From Planctomycetota bacterium (GTDB lineage: Bacteria; Planctomycetota; Phycisphaerae; SM23-33): a stretch of 64,000 nucleotides of DNA. Of this stretch, positions 1-9,693 are shown one piece after another. The stretch lies in assembly GCA_022705325.1 (NCBI GenBank), contig JAKJER010000001.1, forward strand, positions 248,001 through 312,000. Direction: 5' to 3'. The notes under the pieces are model-generated. The model searched no databases, was not told the DNA's origin, and was given only the letters and a program-made list of their open reading frames with translations. How positions within the stretch are numbered: the first letter of the stretch is position 1; every line of letters starts with the position of its first letter. The translations under genes and the position numbers were made by a program.

Positions 1-249
1 CGGCGTCCGCGCGGGCAGATTCACATTTCTCTTCTTCCTGTAACCGTTTTTCGATTCACAGCCACGTTATTCTAATATCGTGCGCCGGCGACGCCCCCGC
101 CCGCGCAACCGGAAGACTCCGCGCCGCAGAGTCGTCTGACAGGCGGCTGCGGTCTGGCGTGGATCGGTCGGGGCGGGTATCCTATTGCGATTCGTGCCTG
201 CCGACCGGCAGGAAGGTCCGCGATCGTTGGCGGGCAAGGAGTAGGAGAC

Positions 250-1569
250 TTGAGCGAGCAGAAGCAGCAATACCGGGTCCGGGCGGCAGCGCTGGCGCTG
301 ACCGCCTTGCTGGGCGGGCTCTTTGGCGGCGGCTACTGGATGCACGGTTGGTGGCAGGGGCGACTGAAGAATCCCGAGTTTCTCAAGGTCCTGGCGCAGA
401 GTGGCGGCGGGGCGGGCGCGCCCGGCGCGCCGGGGGCGCCCCCGGCTGCCGCGGCGGCCCTGGTGCGGGTGGACCGCGCCAGCCTCGAGCCGGCCACCTT
501 GGAGCGCAGGCTGGTGGGGCGGCTGGTCGCCGTGCAGCGGGCGACGATCAGCAGCGAAGTAGCCGGCAAGATCCTGGCCCTGGATGTCCGCGAGGGCAAC
601 CCGGTCACCGGCGGCAAGACCGTCATCGCGTCCATCGATCCGGTGTGGCTGGACCTGTCGATCGACAAGCAGGAGGCCCACATCAAGGCCATCCAGGCCC
701 AGCTCCGCAAGGACACCGACAACCTCAAACGCCTCAAGGGCCTGTTCGACCGGGGCGTGGCCACCGATTTCGAGTACTCCGAGCAGTTGGCCGCCCATGA
801 CCAGCGCCAGGCGGAGCTGAGCGAGGCCCAGGTGACGCTGAAGGACCTGAAGGTCAAGCGCGGGCGGGTGGACGTGATCGCGCCGTTCGACGGGTGGGTG
901 ACTCTTCGCCACGCCGAGCAGGGCCAGTGGCTCAACGAGGGCTCGCCGGTGGTGGACATCGTCAGCCGGGGCGAGATCTACGCCCTGGTCAACGTGCCCG
1001 AGTCGCTGGTCAACCGCCTGACGCTTGGGCTGGAGATCCCCGTCACGATCGACGTGCTGGGCGAGACGGTCACCGGGCGGATCGGCTCGATCACGCCCGA
1101 CGGCTCGCAGGCCTCGCGGAGCTATCCCGTCCGCGTGGTGTTGAACGATTCGGCGGGGCGGCTGAAGGTGGGCATGAGCGTGACGGCGACCTTCCCCGAG
1201 GGGAACCGCCAGAAGCATCTGCTGGTCTCGCGCGACGCGGTGCTGGTCAAACCCGACGGTTCGACCGTCTGGGTGGTGCGGGGCGAGGCGGAGCTGTCGG
1301 CCCTGCCCGCCCCGGTGAACATCGTCGGGCGGGTCGGCAACCGCTACGCCATCCGCGGCGAGAGCGAACAGGCCCGCCTCCTGTTAAGCGACGGGTGCAG
1401 CGTGGTCATCGAAGGGGCCGAGCGGCTTCGGCCCGCCCAGGCGGTCCGGTTGATGGACCCGCGGCTGGCCGAGGCCAAGCCCGTCCTGGCGGTCGACGCG
1501 GCCGCGAACAGTGCCGCGGCGACGACCAAGACCGCCACCGCCCCGGGGCCGGCCAGCCCTACCCCCTAG
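250..1569 (+). CDS. RND efflux periplasmic adaptor (HlyD/MFP family)
   Basis: Membrane-fusion adaptor of a tripartite RND pump, expected to bridge the inner-membrane permease and an outer-membrane channel. The 439-residue product has one N-terminal membrane anchor (about residues 12-32), an Ala/Pro/Gly-rich linker, then a lipoyl/hairpin region (ISSEVAGKILALDVREG) and a second half-lipoyl segment (VIAPFDGWVT) around a short coiled-coil hairpin. This is followed by beta-barrel and membrane-proximal domains. The start is TTG at 250, chosen because AAGGAGTAGGAG lies just upstream. The permease gene begins 22 bp downstream, so the two form an operon. No TolC-like channel gene is in the window. The substrate cannot be inferred. 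Confidence 0.9.
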   Translation: MSEQKQQYRVRAAALALTALLGGLFGGGYWMHGWWQGRLKNPEFLKVLAQSGGGAGAPGAPGAPPAAAAALVRVDRASLEPATLERRLVGRLVAVQRATISSEVAGKILALDVREGNPVTGGKTVIASIDPVWLDLSIDKQEAHIKAIQAQLRKDTDNLKRLKGLFDRGVATDFEYSEQLAAHDQRQAELSEAQVTLKDLKVKRGRVDVIAPFDGWVTLRHAEQGQWLNEGSPVVDIVSRGEIYALVNVPESLVNRLTLGLEIPVTIDVLGETVTGRIGSITPDGSQASRSYPVRVVLNDSAGRLKVGMSVTATFPEGNRQKHLLVSRDAVLVKPDGSTVWVVRGEAELSALPAPVNIVGRVGNRYAIRGESEQARLLLSDGCSVVIEGAERLRPAQAVRLMDPRLAEAKPVLAVDAAANSAAATTKTATAPGPASPTP

Positions 1570-1591
1570 CCCTGGACTCCACCCTCCCCAT

Positions 1592-4500
1592 ATGGACATC
1601 ATTCGTTTTGCCATCGAGAACCCCACCAAGATCACCGTCGGCGTGATCCTGATCGCCCTGTTCGGCTTGCTGGCGGTGGTGGCCATCCCCGTGCAGTTGA
1701 CGCCGGACGTGGACCGCCCGCTGATCCGCGTGACGACGCTCTGGCCCGGCCGCAGCCCCGAAGAGGTCGAGCGGTCGATCCTCCAGGAGCAGGAGGAGCA
1801 GCTCAAGACGATCCCCGGGCTGTCGAAGATGACCTCGACGGCGCAGCTCGGGCAGGCCAATATCGAACTGGAGTTCGACGTGGGCGTGCCCATCCTCCGC
1901 TCGCTCCAGGAGGTCTCCAACAAGCTCAACGAGGTGCCCGACTACCCCGACGACGTCGAGCGTCCCGTCATCAAGGCCTCCAGCAGCGCCGAGGAGAACG
2001 TCATCGGCGTCTACTTCGCGGAGGCCGAGGACCCCACCTACGACGTGGCCGAGTTCTACGACTACTTCGACCGCCACATCAAGCCCTACCTGGAACGCAT
2101 TCCGGGCGTGTCGGAAGTGGACCTGAGGGGCGGGCGCGAGCACCAGGTGCACGTCCGGGTGAACCCGGCCGCCCTGGCCCAGCGCGGGCTGACCTGGGAG
2201 CAGTTCCGCATCGCCCTCCAGCAGGACAACATGAACGAGTCCGGCGGCGACCTGGCCGACGGGCGCCTCGACGTCCGCTACCGCGTCATCGGGCAGTACG
2301 ACGCGCTGGATCGCATCCGCCAGACCGTGCTCAAGTACGACAACGGAACGCCCATCCGCGTGGCCGACGTCGCGGAGGTGGCGCTGACGCTGGAGAAGGT
2401 GACCCAGTTCAACCGCTCCAGGGGCAAGCGGACGATGGCCCTGCTGCTGCGACGCGAGACCGGGGCCAACGTCGTTTCGATCATGAAGGAGTTCCGCAAG
2501 CGCGTCGACGAGATCAACCAGGACGATGTGGGCCTGTGCGCGAAGTTCCGGCACGACCGCTACCACATCCGCCTCCACCAGGTCTACGACGAGACCAACT
2601 ACATCAACGAGGCCATCAGCCTGGTCACCGACAACCTGTGGATCGGCGGGCTGCTGGCCGGCAGCGTGCTGCTGCTGTTCCTGCGCAGCTTCCGCCCGAC
2701 CCTGATCATCGCCCTGGCCATCCCGATTTCGGTGGTCGGCACGTTCGTGGTCATGCACCTGTTCGGGCGCAACCTCAACGTGGTCTCGCTGGCGGGGCTG
2801 AGCTTCGCGGTGGGCATGGTGGTCGACAACGCCATCGTGGTCCTGGAGAACATCGACCGCCACCTGCACATGGGCGAGAACCCCCTGACGGCCGCCTACC
2901 GCGGCACCAAGGAGGTCTGGGGCGCCGTGCTGTCCTCCACCCTCACCACCATCGCCGTCTTCGCCCCCGTCCTGACCATCCAGGAAGAGGCGGGCCAGCT
3001 CTTCTACGACATCGCCCTGGCGGTCTGCGCGGCGGTGGGGCTGTCCCTGGTCGTGTCGGTGACGGTGATTCCGGCGGCGGGGGCCAACCTGCTGAAGTCC
3101 AAGCAGAAGCACCACGGGCTGCTGTGGCGGGGCGTTCATTCGCTGCTGGGCCTGCAGCAGGTGCTGGGATGGATCACCGACAAGTACTCCCGCCTGATCC
3201 ACCTGCTGACCTTCCGCAGCGTCTCGGGCGTGTGGGCCCGCCTGGTGATCATTGCCGTGGTCATCACCGCCAGCGTGATCGGGACGCTGGAACTCATCCC
3301 GCCGGCCAGCTACCTGCCCAACGGCAACCGCAACTTCATCCTCGCGATGATGTTCACCCCGCCCAGCTACTCCTACGAGCAGAACCTGCTGCTGGGCAAC
3401 CGCGTCGAGCAGGAACTCCGGCCGTACTGGTCGGAGAACAACCCGCCCCAGGCGGCCCTGGCGGAATCGGTGGTCGTCGTTTCCCGCGGTTCGGTCTTCA
3501 TCGTCTGCCGGGCCGTCGACGACCGCAACCCCAAGGCCCTGGTGCCCGTCCTCCAGAACATGATGCGCGGGCATCCGGGCTGCTTCGGGTTCGCCCAGCA
3601 GCCGTCGATCTTCGGGCGGTTCGCCGGGGGCGACTCGGTGGACGTGGAACTGGTCTGCGACGACCCCGCCAACCTCCGCACCAGCGCCGAGGCCTTCCAG
3701 CGGAAACTGTTCGGTCGCTTCAGCCCGTTCTCCATCCGCACCGATCCGCAGAGCTTCGAGTTGGCCGGGCCCGAGCGACAGGTCGTCATCGACCAGGTGC
3801 GGGCCAAGGAACTCGGTCTGAACGTCCAGGCCCTGTCCACCGCGGTGCGGGCCCTGATCGACGGGGCCATCATCGGCGACTTCAACTACGAAGGCGACAC
3901 CATCGACCTGCTGCTCATCCGCGACCCGAAGATCGTCCTCAACCCCGACCAGGTCGAGGACATGCCGCTGGCCGTCCCGTCGTCCGACGGGTCCATCGTC
4001 CACCTGCCCCTGCGCGACCTGGTCCGCATCGAGAAGGCCGACGCCTCCAAGTCGATCAAGCGCATCGAGCAGCAGCGGGCCATCAGCTTCACCGTCAACC
4101 CCCCGGGGACCATGGCCCTGGAAGAGGCCCAGAACGAGATCACCGCCCTGGCCGACGCCTGCCGGGCGACCGGCGAGATCACCCCCGACGTCCGCGTCCG
4201 CTTCAGCGGCAACGCCGACCGCCTCTCCCAGACCCGCATGGCCCTGCTGGGCACCTGGACCGGCTGGAACTTCGACTCCGTCCTCAGCGTGGGCTTCAGC
4301 CGGTTCTTCCTGGCCCTGCTGATCACCTACCTGCTGATGGCCGCCCTGTTCGAGAGCTTCGTCTACCCGTTCGTGATCATGTTCTCCGTGCCGATGGCCA
4401 TGGTGGGCGGGTTCGTCGGCCTGGCGCTGGTCCGCTCGGTCCACCCCGACCAGCAACTCGACACGCTGACCATGCTGGGCTTCATCATCCTGATCGGCAT

Positions 4501-4876
4501 CGTCGTCAACAACGCCATCCTGCTGGTCCACCAGGCGCTCAACTTCATGCGCGGCATCGGCGAGGCCGACACCGATCACGTCGAGGCGATGGAGCCTCGC
4601 CAGGCCATCGCCGAGTCCGTCCGCACCCGCATGCGCCCCATCTTCATGACCACGACCACCAGCGTGCTGGGCATGTTGCCCCTGGTGGTCGCGCCGGGCT
4701 CCGGCAGCGAGATCTATCGCGGGCTGGGCGGCGTGGTGCTGGGCGGGCTGGTGCTGTCGACCATCTTCACCCTGCTGGTGGTGCCCCTGATGTTCAGCCT
4801 GGTCATCGACGTCCGCATCGGCTGGGCCCGCCTCTGGGGCCGGGAGTTCAGCGAGGCCGCCAAACGCGTCGAATAG
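1592..4876 (+). CDS. RND efflux permease (HAE1/AcrB-like)
   Basis: Inner-membrane proton-driven pump subunit of 1094 residues, the usual length for the AcrB/HAE1 group. The start ATG at 1592 opens directly into the typical amphipathic N terminus and TM1 (MDIIRFAIENPTK), so longer upstream frames are rejected. Two sets of transmembrane helices and two large periplasmic loops follow. At the AcrB Asp407-Asp408 site the sequence reads GMVVDNAIVVLEN, keeping one Asp (residue 412) and replacing the second by Asn. At the AcrB Lys940 site it reads VVNNAILLV, with Asn at 973. Such residues are common in some HAE1 subgroups, so the proton relay may differ. Partner of the adaptor gene immediately upstream. 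Confidence 0.93.
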   Translation: MDIIRFAIENPTKITVGVILIALFGLLAVVAIPVQLTPDVDRPLIRVTTLWPGRSPEEVERSILQEQEEQLKTIPGLSKMTSTAQLGQANIELEFDVGVPILRSLQEVSNKLNEVPDYPDDVERPVIKASSSAEENVIGVYFAEAEDPTYDVAEFYDYFDRHIKPYLERIPGVSEVDLRGGREHQVHVRVNPAALAQRGLTWEQFRIALQQDNMNESGGDLADGRLDVRYRVIGQYDALDRIRQTVLKYDNGTPIRVADVAEVALTLEKVTQFNRSRGKRTMALLLRRETGANVVSIMKEFRKRVDEINQDDVGLCAKFRHDRYHIRLHQVYDETNYINEAISLVTDNLWIGGLLAGSVLLLFLRSFRPTLIIALAIPISVVGTFVVMHLFGRNLNVVSLAGLSFAVGMVVDNAIVVLENIDRHLHMGENPLTAAYRGTKEVWGAVLSSTLTTIAVFAPVLTIQEEAGQLFYDIALAVCAAVGLSLVVSVTVIPAAGANLLKSKQKHHGLLWRGVHSLLGLQQVLGWITDKYSRLIHLLTFRSVSGVWARLVIIAVVITASVIGTLELIPPASYLPNGNRNFILAMMFTPPSYSYEQNLLLGNRVEQELRPYWSENNPPQAALAESVVVVSRGSVFIVCRAVDDRNPKALVPVLQNMMRGHPGCFGFAQQPSIFGRFAGGDSVDVELVCDDPANLRTSAEAFQRKLFGRFSPFSIRTDPQSFELAGPERQVVIDQVRAKELGLNVQALSTAVRALIDGAIIGDFNYEGDTIDLLLIRDPKIVLNPDQVEDMPLAVPSSDGSIVHLPLRDLVRIEKADASKSIKRIEQQRAISFTVNPPGTMALEEAQNEITALADACRATGEITPDVRVRFSGNADRLSQTRMALLGTWTGWNFDSVLSVGFSRFFLALLITYLLMAALFESFVYPFVIMFSVPMAMVGGFVGLALVRSVHPDQQLDTLTMLGFIILIGIVVNNAILLVHQALNFMRGIGEADTDHVEAMEPRQAIAESVRTRMRPIFMTTTTSVLGMLPLVVAPGSGSEIYRGLGGVVLGGLVLSTIFTLLVVPLMFSLVIDVRIGWARLWGREFSEAAKRVE

Positions 4877-5060
4877 AGAAGGCCCCACGCCGGGAGGCCT
4901 TGAGTTCCGCGCCTCGAACCTTGGAGGCCGCCGAGTCCCTGCTCCCTCTAAGCGGTCATCCCGGTCGTTGAGGCAGAGACTACGCTTGACGGTAGATACT
5001 CTCCTTGACACAATCGCTTTCGGACAACGTGGTTCCCTGATCACTTGCGGGAGAAATCCA

Positions 5061-6428
5061 ATGGCTTACGGGCCGAGGATCGTTGCGGTGATTGTATGGG
5101 CGGCAGTTGTTTTGCTCCTCTCATCCTGCAAGTCCGATGACGGCGTGTCGAAAGCGACGCTGAAATCACCCTTCGCAGAACATATCTACTTCGAGTCGGC
5201 CGTCTACTTCCCTGTCAAAGCACCCGATGATCCGGTGAAGGTGGCCGAACGACTCATCGCCCAGGACTATCCTGGGGTGACGATTTCCTCCGCCCTGCCG
5301 GATGAACCGGCGACGATCTGCGTTTGGCCCAGGCTGGAGGCTGATGTGCCCAACAAGTACCGTCCGCCGGACCCAGTCCAGCTTGGGTACTTCGGGCACG
5401 GCTTGAGTCGCGAGCAGGTCGAATCCCTTCAGGAATGTCAGCAGGCATTGGTCCTGACGTTTTCGTATCCCAAGGACAAACTCTGGGGCGGCTTGCGCAC
5501 CGCGTGTTCCATCGTCAGCCGTCTGGCCCGTGAGACGGGTGGTCTGGTCTGGGATGAAGAGACGCGAGAAGTCTTCACGCCGGATGCATGGGACGACAAG
5601 CGGATTATTCCCTGGACCGAGGACGTCCCCAACGTGTCAGATCATATAGTCATTCATGCATACAAGAAGACTGAGTACGTCAGGGCGATTACCCTGGGCA
5701 TGGCCAAACTGGGACTTCCGGACGTGGTGGTCGAGGATTTCTCCTGGGCCAACCAACGCACGATGTCGCATCTGATGAACCTGTTCGCGCAGGCGATGGC
5801 TGAAGGGGCCCCACTACCGAAGAAGGAGCCATTCACCCTCGAGTTGGCGGCAATCAAACACGAGAAGCTTCGCCAAGCCCATACTGAATCGTTGATGAAG
5901 AATGCGGTCGCAATCGCCCGCCTGAGTCTCAGCGAGGGTCGCAGGGAGGACGGAGATCCGAAGAACCGTCTCACAGAGATTGGTTTCGACTGCTACTCGG
6001 GTCCTGACCGGTACGCAAAGCAAGAGAAGCTCCTGAGCGAGTTTTTTGGAAGCGAGGACGCCGTTACTCCTGTGAAGCAAACGGAAGAACTTCGGTCAAC
6101 CAGCCAAAAGGCCAAGCAGAAGCTGCCGGGCCTTCGCAAGGCCTTTGAGGAAGGCCTCGCTCCCGGCGAGTACATTCTGGTCAAGGCACCCTTCAAGGTA
6201 CCCAAGGGCGGGAGCGAATGGATGTGGGTCGAGGTGACGGCCTGGAACGGCAACGAAGTCAAAGGCCTGCTGAGGAATGAGCCCCATAACATACCGGGCC
6301 TGCATCCTGGGCAGCAGGTCACAGTCTCGCAGGATGACGTGTTCGACTACCTGCGCACCTATCCGGATGGAAGACAGGAAGGCAACGAGACCGGCAAGAT
6401 CATCGAGCGGCAGTCCAGGGGCAATTGA
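5061..6428 (+). CDS. lipoprotein with C-terminal DUF2314 domain
   Basis: Predicted lipoprotein of 455 residues. The N terminus is a hydrophobic stretch ending in a lipobox (LLLSSC, Cys23). The start ATG at 5061 is preceded by GCGGGAG and removes an unlikely 31-residue extension. The first 350 residues match nothing I recognise. The last 100 residues fit DUF2314: a long segment with MWVEVTAW, then KGLLRNEP and PGQQVTVSQDDVFDYLR. DUF2314 proteins occur widely, often in predicted immunity or envelope settings, but have no established reaction. Base composition is visibly less GC-rich than the RND genes upstream, so recent transfer is possible. Confidence 0.72.
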   Translation: MAYGPRIVAVIVWAAVVLLLSSCKSDDGVSKATLKSPFAEHIYFESAVYFPVKAPDDPVKVAERLIAQDYPGVTISSALPDEPATICVWPRLEADVPNKYRPPDPVQLGYFGHGLSREQVESLQECQQALVLTFSYPKDKLWGGLRTACSIVSRLARETGGLVWDEETREVFTPDAWDDKRIIPWTEDVPNVSDHIVIHAYKKTEYVRAITLGMAKLGLPDVVVEDFSWANQRTMSHLMNLFAQAMAEGAPLPKKEPFTLELAAIKHEKLRQAHTESLMKNAVAIARLSLSEGRREDGDPKNRLTEIGFDCYSGPDRYAKQEKLLSEFFGSEDAVTPVKQTEELRSTSQKAKQKLPGLRKAFEEGLAPGEYILVKAPFKVPKGGSEWMWVEVTAWNGNEVKGLLRNEPHNIPGLHPGQQVTVSQDDVFDYLRTYPDGRQEGNETGKIIERQSRGN

Positions 6429-6560
6429 CCTTCTGCGAGGGCTGGTCGCGGCTCCCCATCTAAGCAACGCCAAGCGGTCGCGGCTGGGGTCGTAGCGGCG
6501 GGGCGTTTGGAGGCCCGTGCAAAGCTCGAAGGGCGGCGACACTGCTGCAAGGAGACGAGC

Positions 6561-6685
6561 ATGAAGACGACGATGCTGTCGAGGGCGGTCGCAGCGGTGG
6601 CTGCGGTCGGAGCGGTTCTCGCGCCGGCCGGGCTCTATCATCGAGGTGAGCCTGTGGATCAAGGCGGTCGGCGCCGATCTCCCTG
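6561..6685 (+). pseudogene. orphan signal peptide, probable 5' remnant of a lost secreted protein
   Basis: A good ribosome site (AAGGAG) precedes ATG at 6561 and a textbook signal peptide (MKTTMLSRAVAAVAAVGAVL). After about 24 residues the frame turns into basic, proline-poor nonsense and runs into the 3' end of the convergent GH127-like gene. Moving one base at about 6633 gives a more protein-like stretch (IIEVSLWIKAVGADLPVTC). That pattern suggests a truncated, frameshifted gene. It could be chance. Confidence 0.35.
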
Positions 6686-9376
6686 TCACTTGCGATCCAG
6701 CACCGCGCGGACGATGGCGTCGGCGAGGGCCTTCATGCCCTTGTCGCCCGGGTGGGCGGCCACGCCGGCGTGCTTGAACTCCCGCTCGGCGCGGGCGAAG
6801 CTGGAGGGGTCGCGCCCGATCGCGCCGGCGTCGACGAAAGCACCGTCCACCTCCTGGCAGGCCTGGCGCAGGGCGGCATCCTTGGCGGCGTCGGGCCAGA
6901 AGCAACTCCGCACGACCACCAGGGGCCTGCGCCGCGCCAGCACGCCCTGTAGAATCCGCACGACGCCGGCCTTGAAGGCCGCCTTCGCCGCGTCGGTGGT
7001 CAGGGCGGGCACGTTCTCTCCGATCGCCAGAACCACCAGGTCCGCGTCGAAGTCGAACATCTCCTTCATCTGGGCCGCCACGTCGTAGGTGGCGTAGTTC
7101 CGCTCGAACTGGGCGATGTTGCGGACCAGGATCTGCGGCTGGGCCTTGGTGTGCTGGGCCAGGGCCTGGGTCACCAGGTGCACGTAGTCCTTGTCCGCGG
7201 AACTGGCGGCCATGCCCCAGTTGCCCGTCCACCCGATGTCGGGCTTGGGCCCGTGGAGGGTGATGCTGTTGCCCAGGAAGAGGATTCTGCGGACGGCCGC
7301 GGGTTTGACCTCCGCGTCGGCCAGCACCGGGAACATGGACAGGCGGAACTTGGTGCAGCCGTACGGGATGAGCGTGATCTTCTCCGCCGGCTTGTCGCGT
7401 CCTGCCGCCACGGCGGGCAGGTACGGCGAGGCGGGGGAGGGGTTCCAGTCGATGGGGGCGGCCGAGGCCTGGAGGGTGAGCGGGGCGTCGAGCGGCCAGT
7501 TCCAGCGGGCGGGCATGGCCTTTCGGTGGACGGTGATGGCCCCTTGGGGGTCGAGCGCGAACCGCCATCGGGCGGCGGGGTCGGGCGTGTTGGGGTCCTT
7601 GGTGTCCGCGATCGCCAGCGCGAACAGCAGCGGCCCGTACGACACGCACGCGTAGGGCGCCCCTCGCGTGTCGGAGGGCGAGGGGACGGTGACGGCGTGG
7701 GGCTTGTGTTCGCCCGTGAAAGGCGGGCCCTGGGCGACGTCGCGCCCGGTCGTGACCGTCGGCGTCATGGGCAGGCGCAGGCGGATGGTGTCGCCGGGCT
7801 TCCAGGTGCGGCTGACCCGGGCGAAGTCTTTGGCGTCCTTCGAGACGGTCAGGGCCGTGCCGTTGACGCTCAGTTCCGGCTTGGCGCACCAGGCGGGAAT
7901 ATGCAGCAGCAGGGGGAAGTCGGCGCCCTTCTCGGGATTGACCGTCATCTCGATGGTCTCGTTGAAGGGGTAGTCGGTCTTGCAGGCGATCTCGACCTTG
8001 ACGCGGTCGCCAGCCAGCGCGGTGACGGTGCAGGGACCGTAGCAGACGGCGGCCAGTCCGTTGTCGGGCGTGGCCATCCACATGTGGGTGACGTACCAGG
8101 GCAGGGGGCGGTTGAGCGCAGCCGTGCAGCAGAGAGGGCTGTGCTTGAGGCGATAGGATCCGCCCGAGGCCCGGGGCCCGTGGGGGAAGTCGGGCCAGCC
8201 GTCGGCGAGGCGATTGGGGCTCTGGAAGTACACGTGCGTCTTGAAGTCGCGGGACACGCTGGCCGGGGCGGCGTTGAAAAACGCCCGCTCGGCTCGGTCG
8301 GCCATCCGTCCCTCGCCGGTGGCCGACAGCAGGGTGAGTTGGCTCCAGACGTAGCCGGCCATGTCGCACGTCTCGCTGCCTCGGAAGGCGCCCGTGGGAC
8401 CGTACCACTCGTCGCTGACCGGCACGCCGTGCGGCTGCATCGCCACGCGCTCCAGCAGGTCGTGCCAGCCGAGAGCCGCATCCAGGTAGCTCTTGTCGCC
8501 GGTCCAGAGATACGCAGCCGTCCAGGGCGTGGTGCACTCGATGAACTCCACCACGTGCTGGTTCTCGACGGTGGTGCCCGGCGCCAGGCTCGGCGCGGTC
8601 CGGTAGCGGCTGAGGTTGGGTTTCAGGCCGGAGCGGGACTTGTCGAACGCCGCGTCCAGGGCGTCGGCGATGGTCTTGTCGCCGGTCCAGGTCCAGGTGT
8701 CCAGGGCGGGCCAGATATTGGACAGATTGGACCGGATCGAGCAGAGGCAGTCGCGGTCCGAGCCATAGGCGGTCCGCAGGGCCTTCAGAATGACGGCGTC
8801 GCCCGTGCCCGCGTAGAAGCCGGTCATCGCCCGCCCCAGCAGGCCGGACGCCCACAACGACCAGCCCTCCAGGGCGTTCGCGACGGCCTGGCGGTCGGCG
8901 GGACTGGAGCGGTCCAGCCACCACAGGAACAGGATACCCTCCGGCCGGGTCCGCTCCGCGACCGCGCCCAGGCGGCGCCGCGCCTGCTGGATCAGCCCCT
9001 CGTCATGCATCGCCAGGCCCAGCCGCCCCAGCCCGTCGAACCAGTACCCGCCCCCTTCGTACGGCCAGGCGCCCTTGTACCACATCAGGCGCTCGCCGGT
9101 CATCCGGTGGTCCGCTGCCCAGGCGCGCTTGAACTCGTCGTCGACCTCGTCCATGTGCCCGGTGTAGCCGTCCCGGGCGGCCTGGCACCAGTCCAGGAGC
9201 CAGCCCGCCGGCTGGATCGTTCCGGGCGGCAGAGGGAGCAGCGCCGGCAGCACCTTGGTCGCATGGGGCCTGGCGTAGTTCGAGTTGCCCCCCGGCTCCG
9301 CCGCGCCCGCCGCAACGGGCAGTACGAACAGACACGCGGCAAAGACGCCGACCAAACGTCGAACACGAATAGTCAT
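6686..9376 (-). CDS. secreted GH127/DUF1680-like glycosidase fused to an SGNH hydrolase
   Basis: A two-domain exported enzyme of 896 residues. The start ATG at 9376 has GGGAG 9 bp upstream and leads into a signal peptide ending in AGAAEPG. Residues about 30-680 resemble the DUF1680 (GH127-type beta-L-arabinofuranosidase) fold. The Glu-Cys pair in SETCDM (E335, C337) and adjacent Cys416-Cys417 (LCC) match the zinc-cysteine site known from that family. From about residue 695 a second domain begins with a GNSI box (LFLGNSITLHG), the nucleophile block of SGNH/GDSL esterases. Its C-terminal block reads GVAAHPGD, keeping His but lacking the usual Asp three residues before it. The likely role is removal of acylated arabinose-type side chains from plant or algal polysaccharide; this is inferred. 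Confidence 0.85.
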   Translation of the reverse strand: MTIRVRRLVGVFAACLFVLPVAAGAAEPGGNSNYARPHATKVLPALLPLPPGTIQPAGWLLDWCQAARDGYTGHMDEVDDEFKRAWAADHRMTGERLMWYKGAWPYEGGGYWFDGLGRLGLAMHDEGLIQQARRRLGAVAERTRPEGILFLWWLDRSSPADRQAVANALEGWSLWASGLLGRAMTGFYAGTGDAVILKALRTAYGSDRDCLCSIRSNLSNIWPALDTWTWTGDKTIADALDAAFDKSRSGLKPNLSRYRTAPSLAPGTTVENQHVVEFIECTTPWTAAYLWTGDKSYLDAALGWHDLLERVAMQPHGVPVSDEWYGPTGAFRGSETCDMAGYVWSQLTLLSATGEGRMADRAERAFFNAAPASVSRDFKTHVYFQSPNRLADGWPDFPHGPRASGGSYRLKHSPLCCTAALNRPLPWYVTHMWMATPDNGLAAVCYGPCTVTALAGDRVKVEIACKTDYPFNETIEMTVNPEKGADFPLLLHIPAWCAKPELSVNGTALTVSKDAKDFARVSRTWKPGDTIRLRLPMTPTVTTGRDVAQGPPFTGEHKPHAVTVPSPSDTRGAPYACVSYGPLLFALAIADTKDPNTPDPAARWRFALDPQGAITVHRKAMPARWNWPLDAPLTLQASAAPIDWNPSPASPYLPAVAAGRDKPAEKITLIPYGCTKFRLSMFPVLADAEVKPAAVRRILFLGNSITLHGPKPDIGWTGNWGMAASSADKDYVHLVTQALAQHTKAQPQILVRNIAQFERNYATYDVAAQMKEMFDFDADLVVLAIGENVPALTTDAAKAAFKAGVVRILQGVLARRRPLVVVRSCFWPDAAKDAALRQACQEVDGAFVDAGAIGRDPSSFARAEREFKHAGVAAHPGDKGMKALADAIVRAVLDRK

Positions 9377-9557
9377 AATTGAACTCCCTTCCGGCGGTCG
9401 TGGCGTGCGGGACAAGCCGGGTGTTACCCTGCCTAACGCATGGGAACCGCGATTTGCGCCGCCGCCATCCGTCCGCCAGCCCGCACGTCCGCCTCCAGGG
9501 AGAAATCGCTGGAAAAACCCATACGCCTCCGTCAGAATGAAACTCGACAAGTTATCG

Positions 9558-9642
9558 GGTAGGGTGTCCGAGTGGCCGATGGAGCCGGTCTTGAAAACCG
9601 GTGTGCCGAAAGGCACCGTGGGTTCGAATCCCACCCCTACCG
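9558..9642 (+). tRNA. tRNA-Ser (anticodon UGA)
   Basis: An 85-nt cloverleaf. The acceptor stem GGTAGGG (9558-9564) pairs with CCCTACC (9635-9641), and G9642 is the discriminator. The anticodon loop is CTTGAAA with TGA. A long variable arm (GTGCC GAAA GGCAC) marks it as a type II serine tRNA. The T arm is GTGGG-TTCGAAT-CCCAC. CCA is not encoded. Confidence 0.97.
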
Positions 9643-9693
9643 TTCACAACTCCATCCTTGTCGCTGCACCAGGGTATCGTTACAATTTTGTCC

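Noticed and set aside
1511..1591. An N-terminal extension of the RND permease
   Set aside because: The extension is Pro/Arg-rich, overlaps the adaptor gene, and the family's N terminus begins exactly at ATG 1592.
1559..5044. A 1161-codon minus-strand open frame opposite the RND permease
   Set aside because: Its product is His/Asp/Gly/Gln-rich nonsense typical of antisense frames in GC-rich DNA; the plus strand encodes a clear permease. The same applies to the long frames opposite gyrA, recQ, gapA, tkt and the cyclase.
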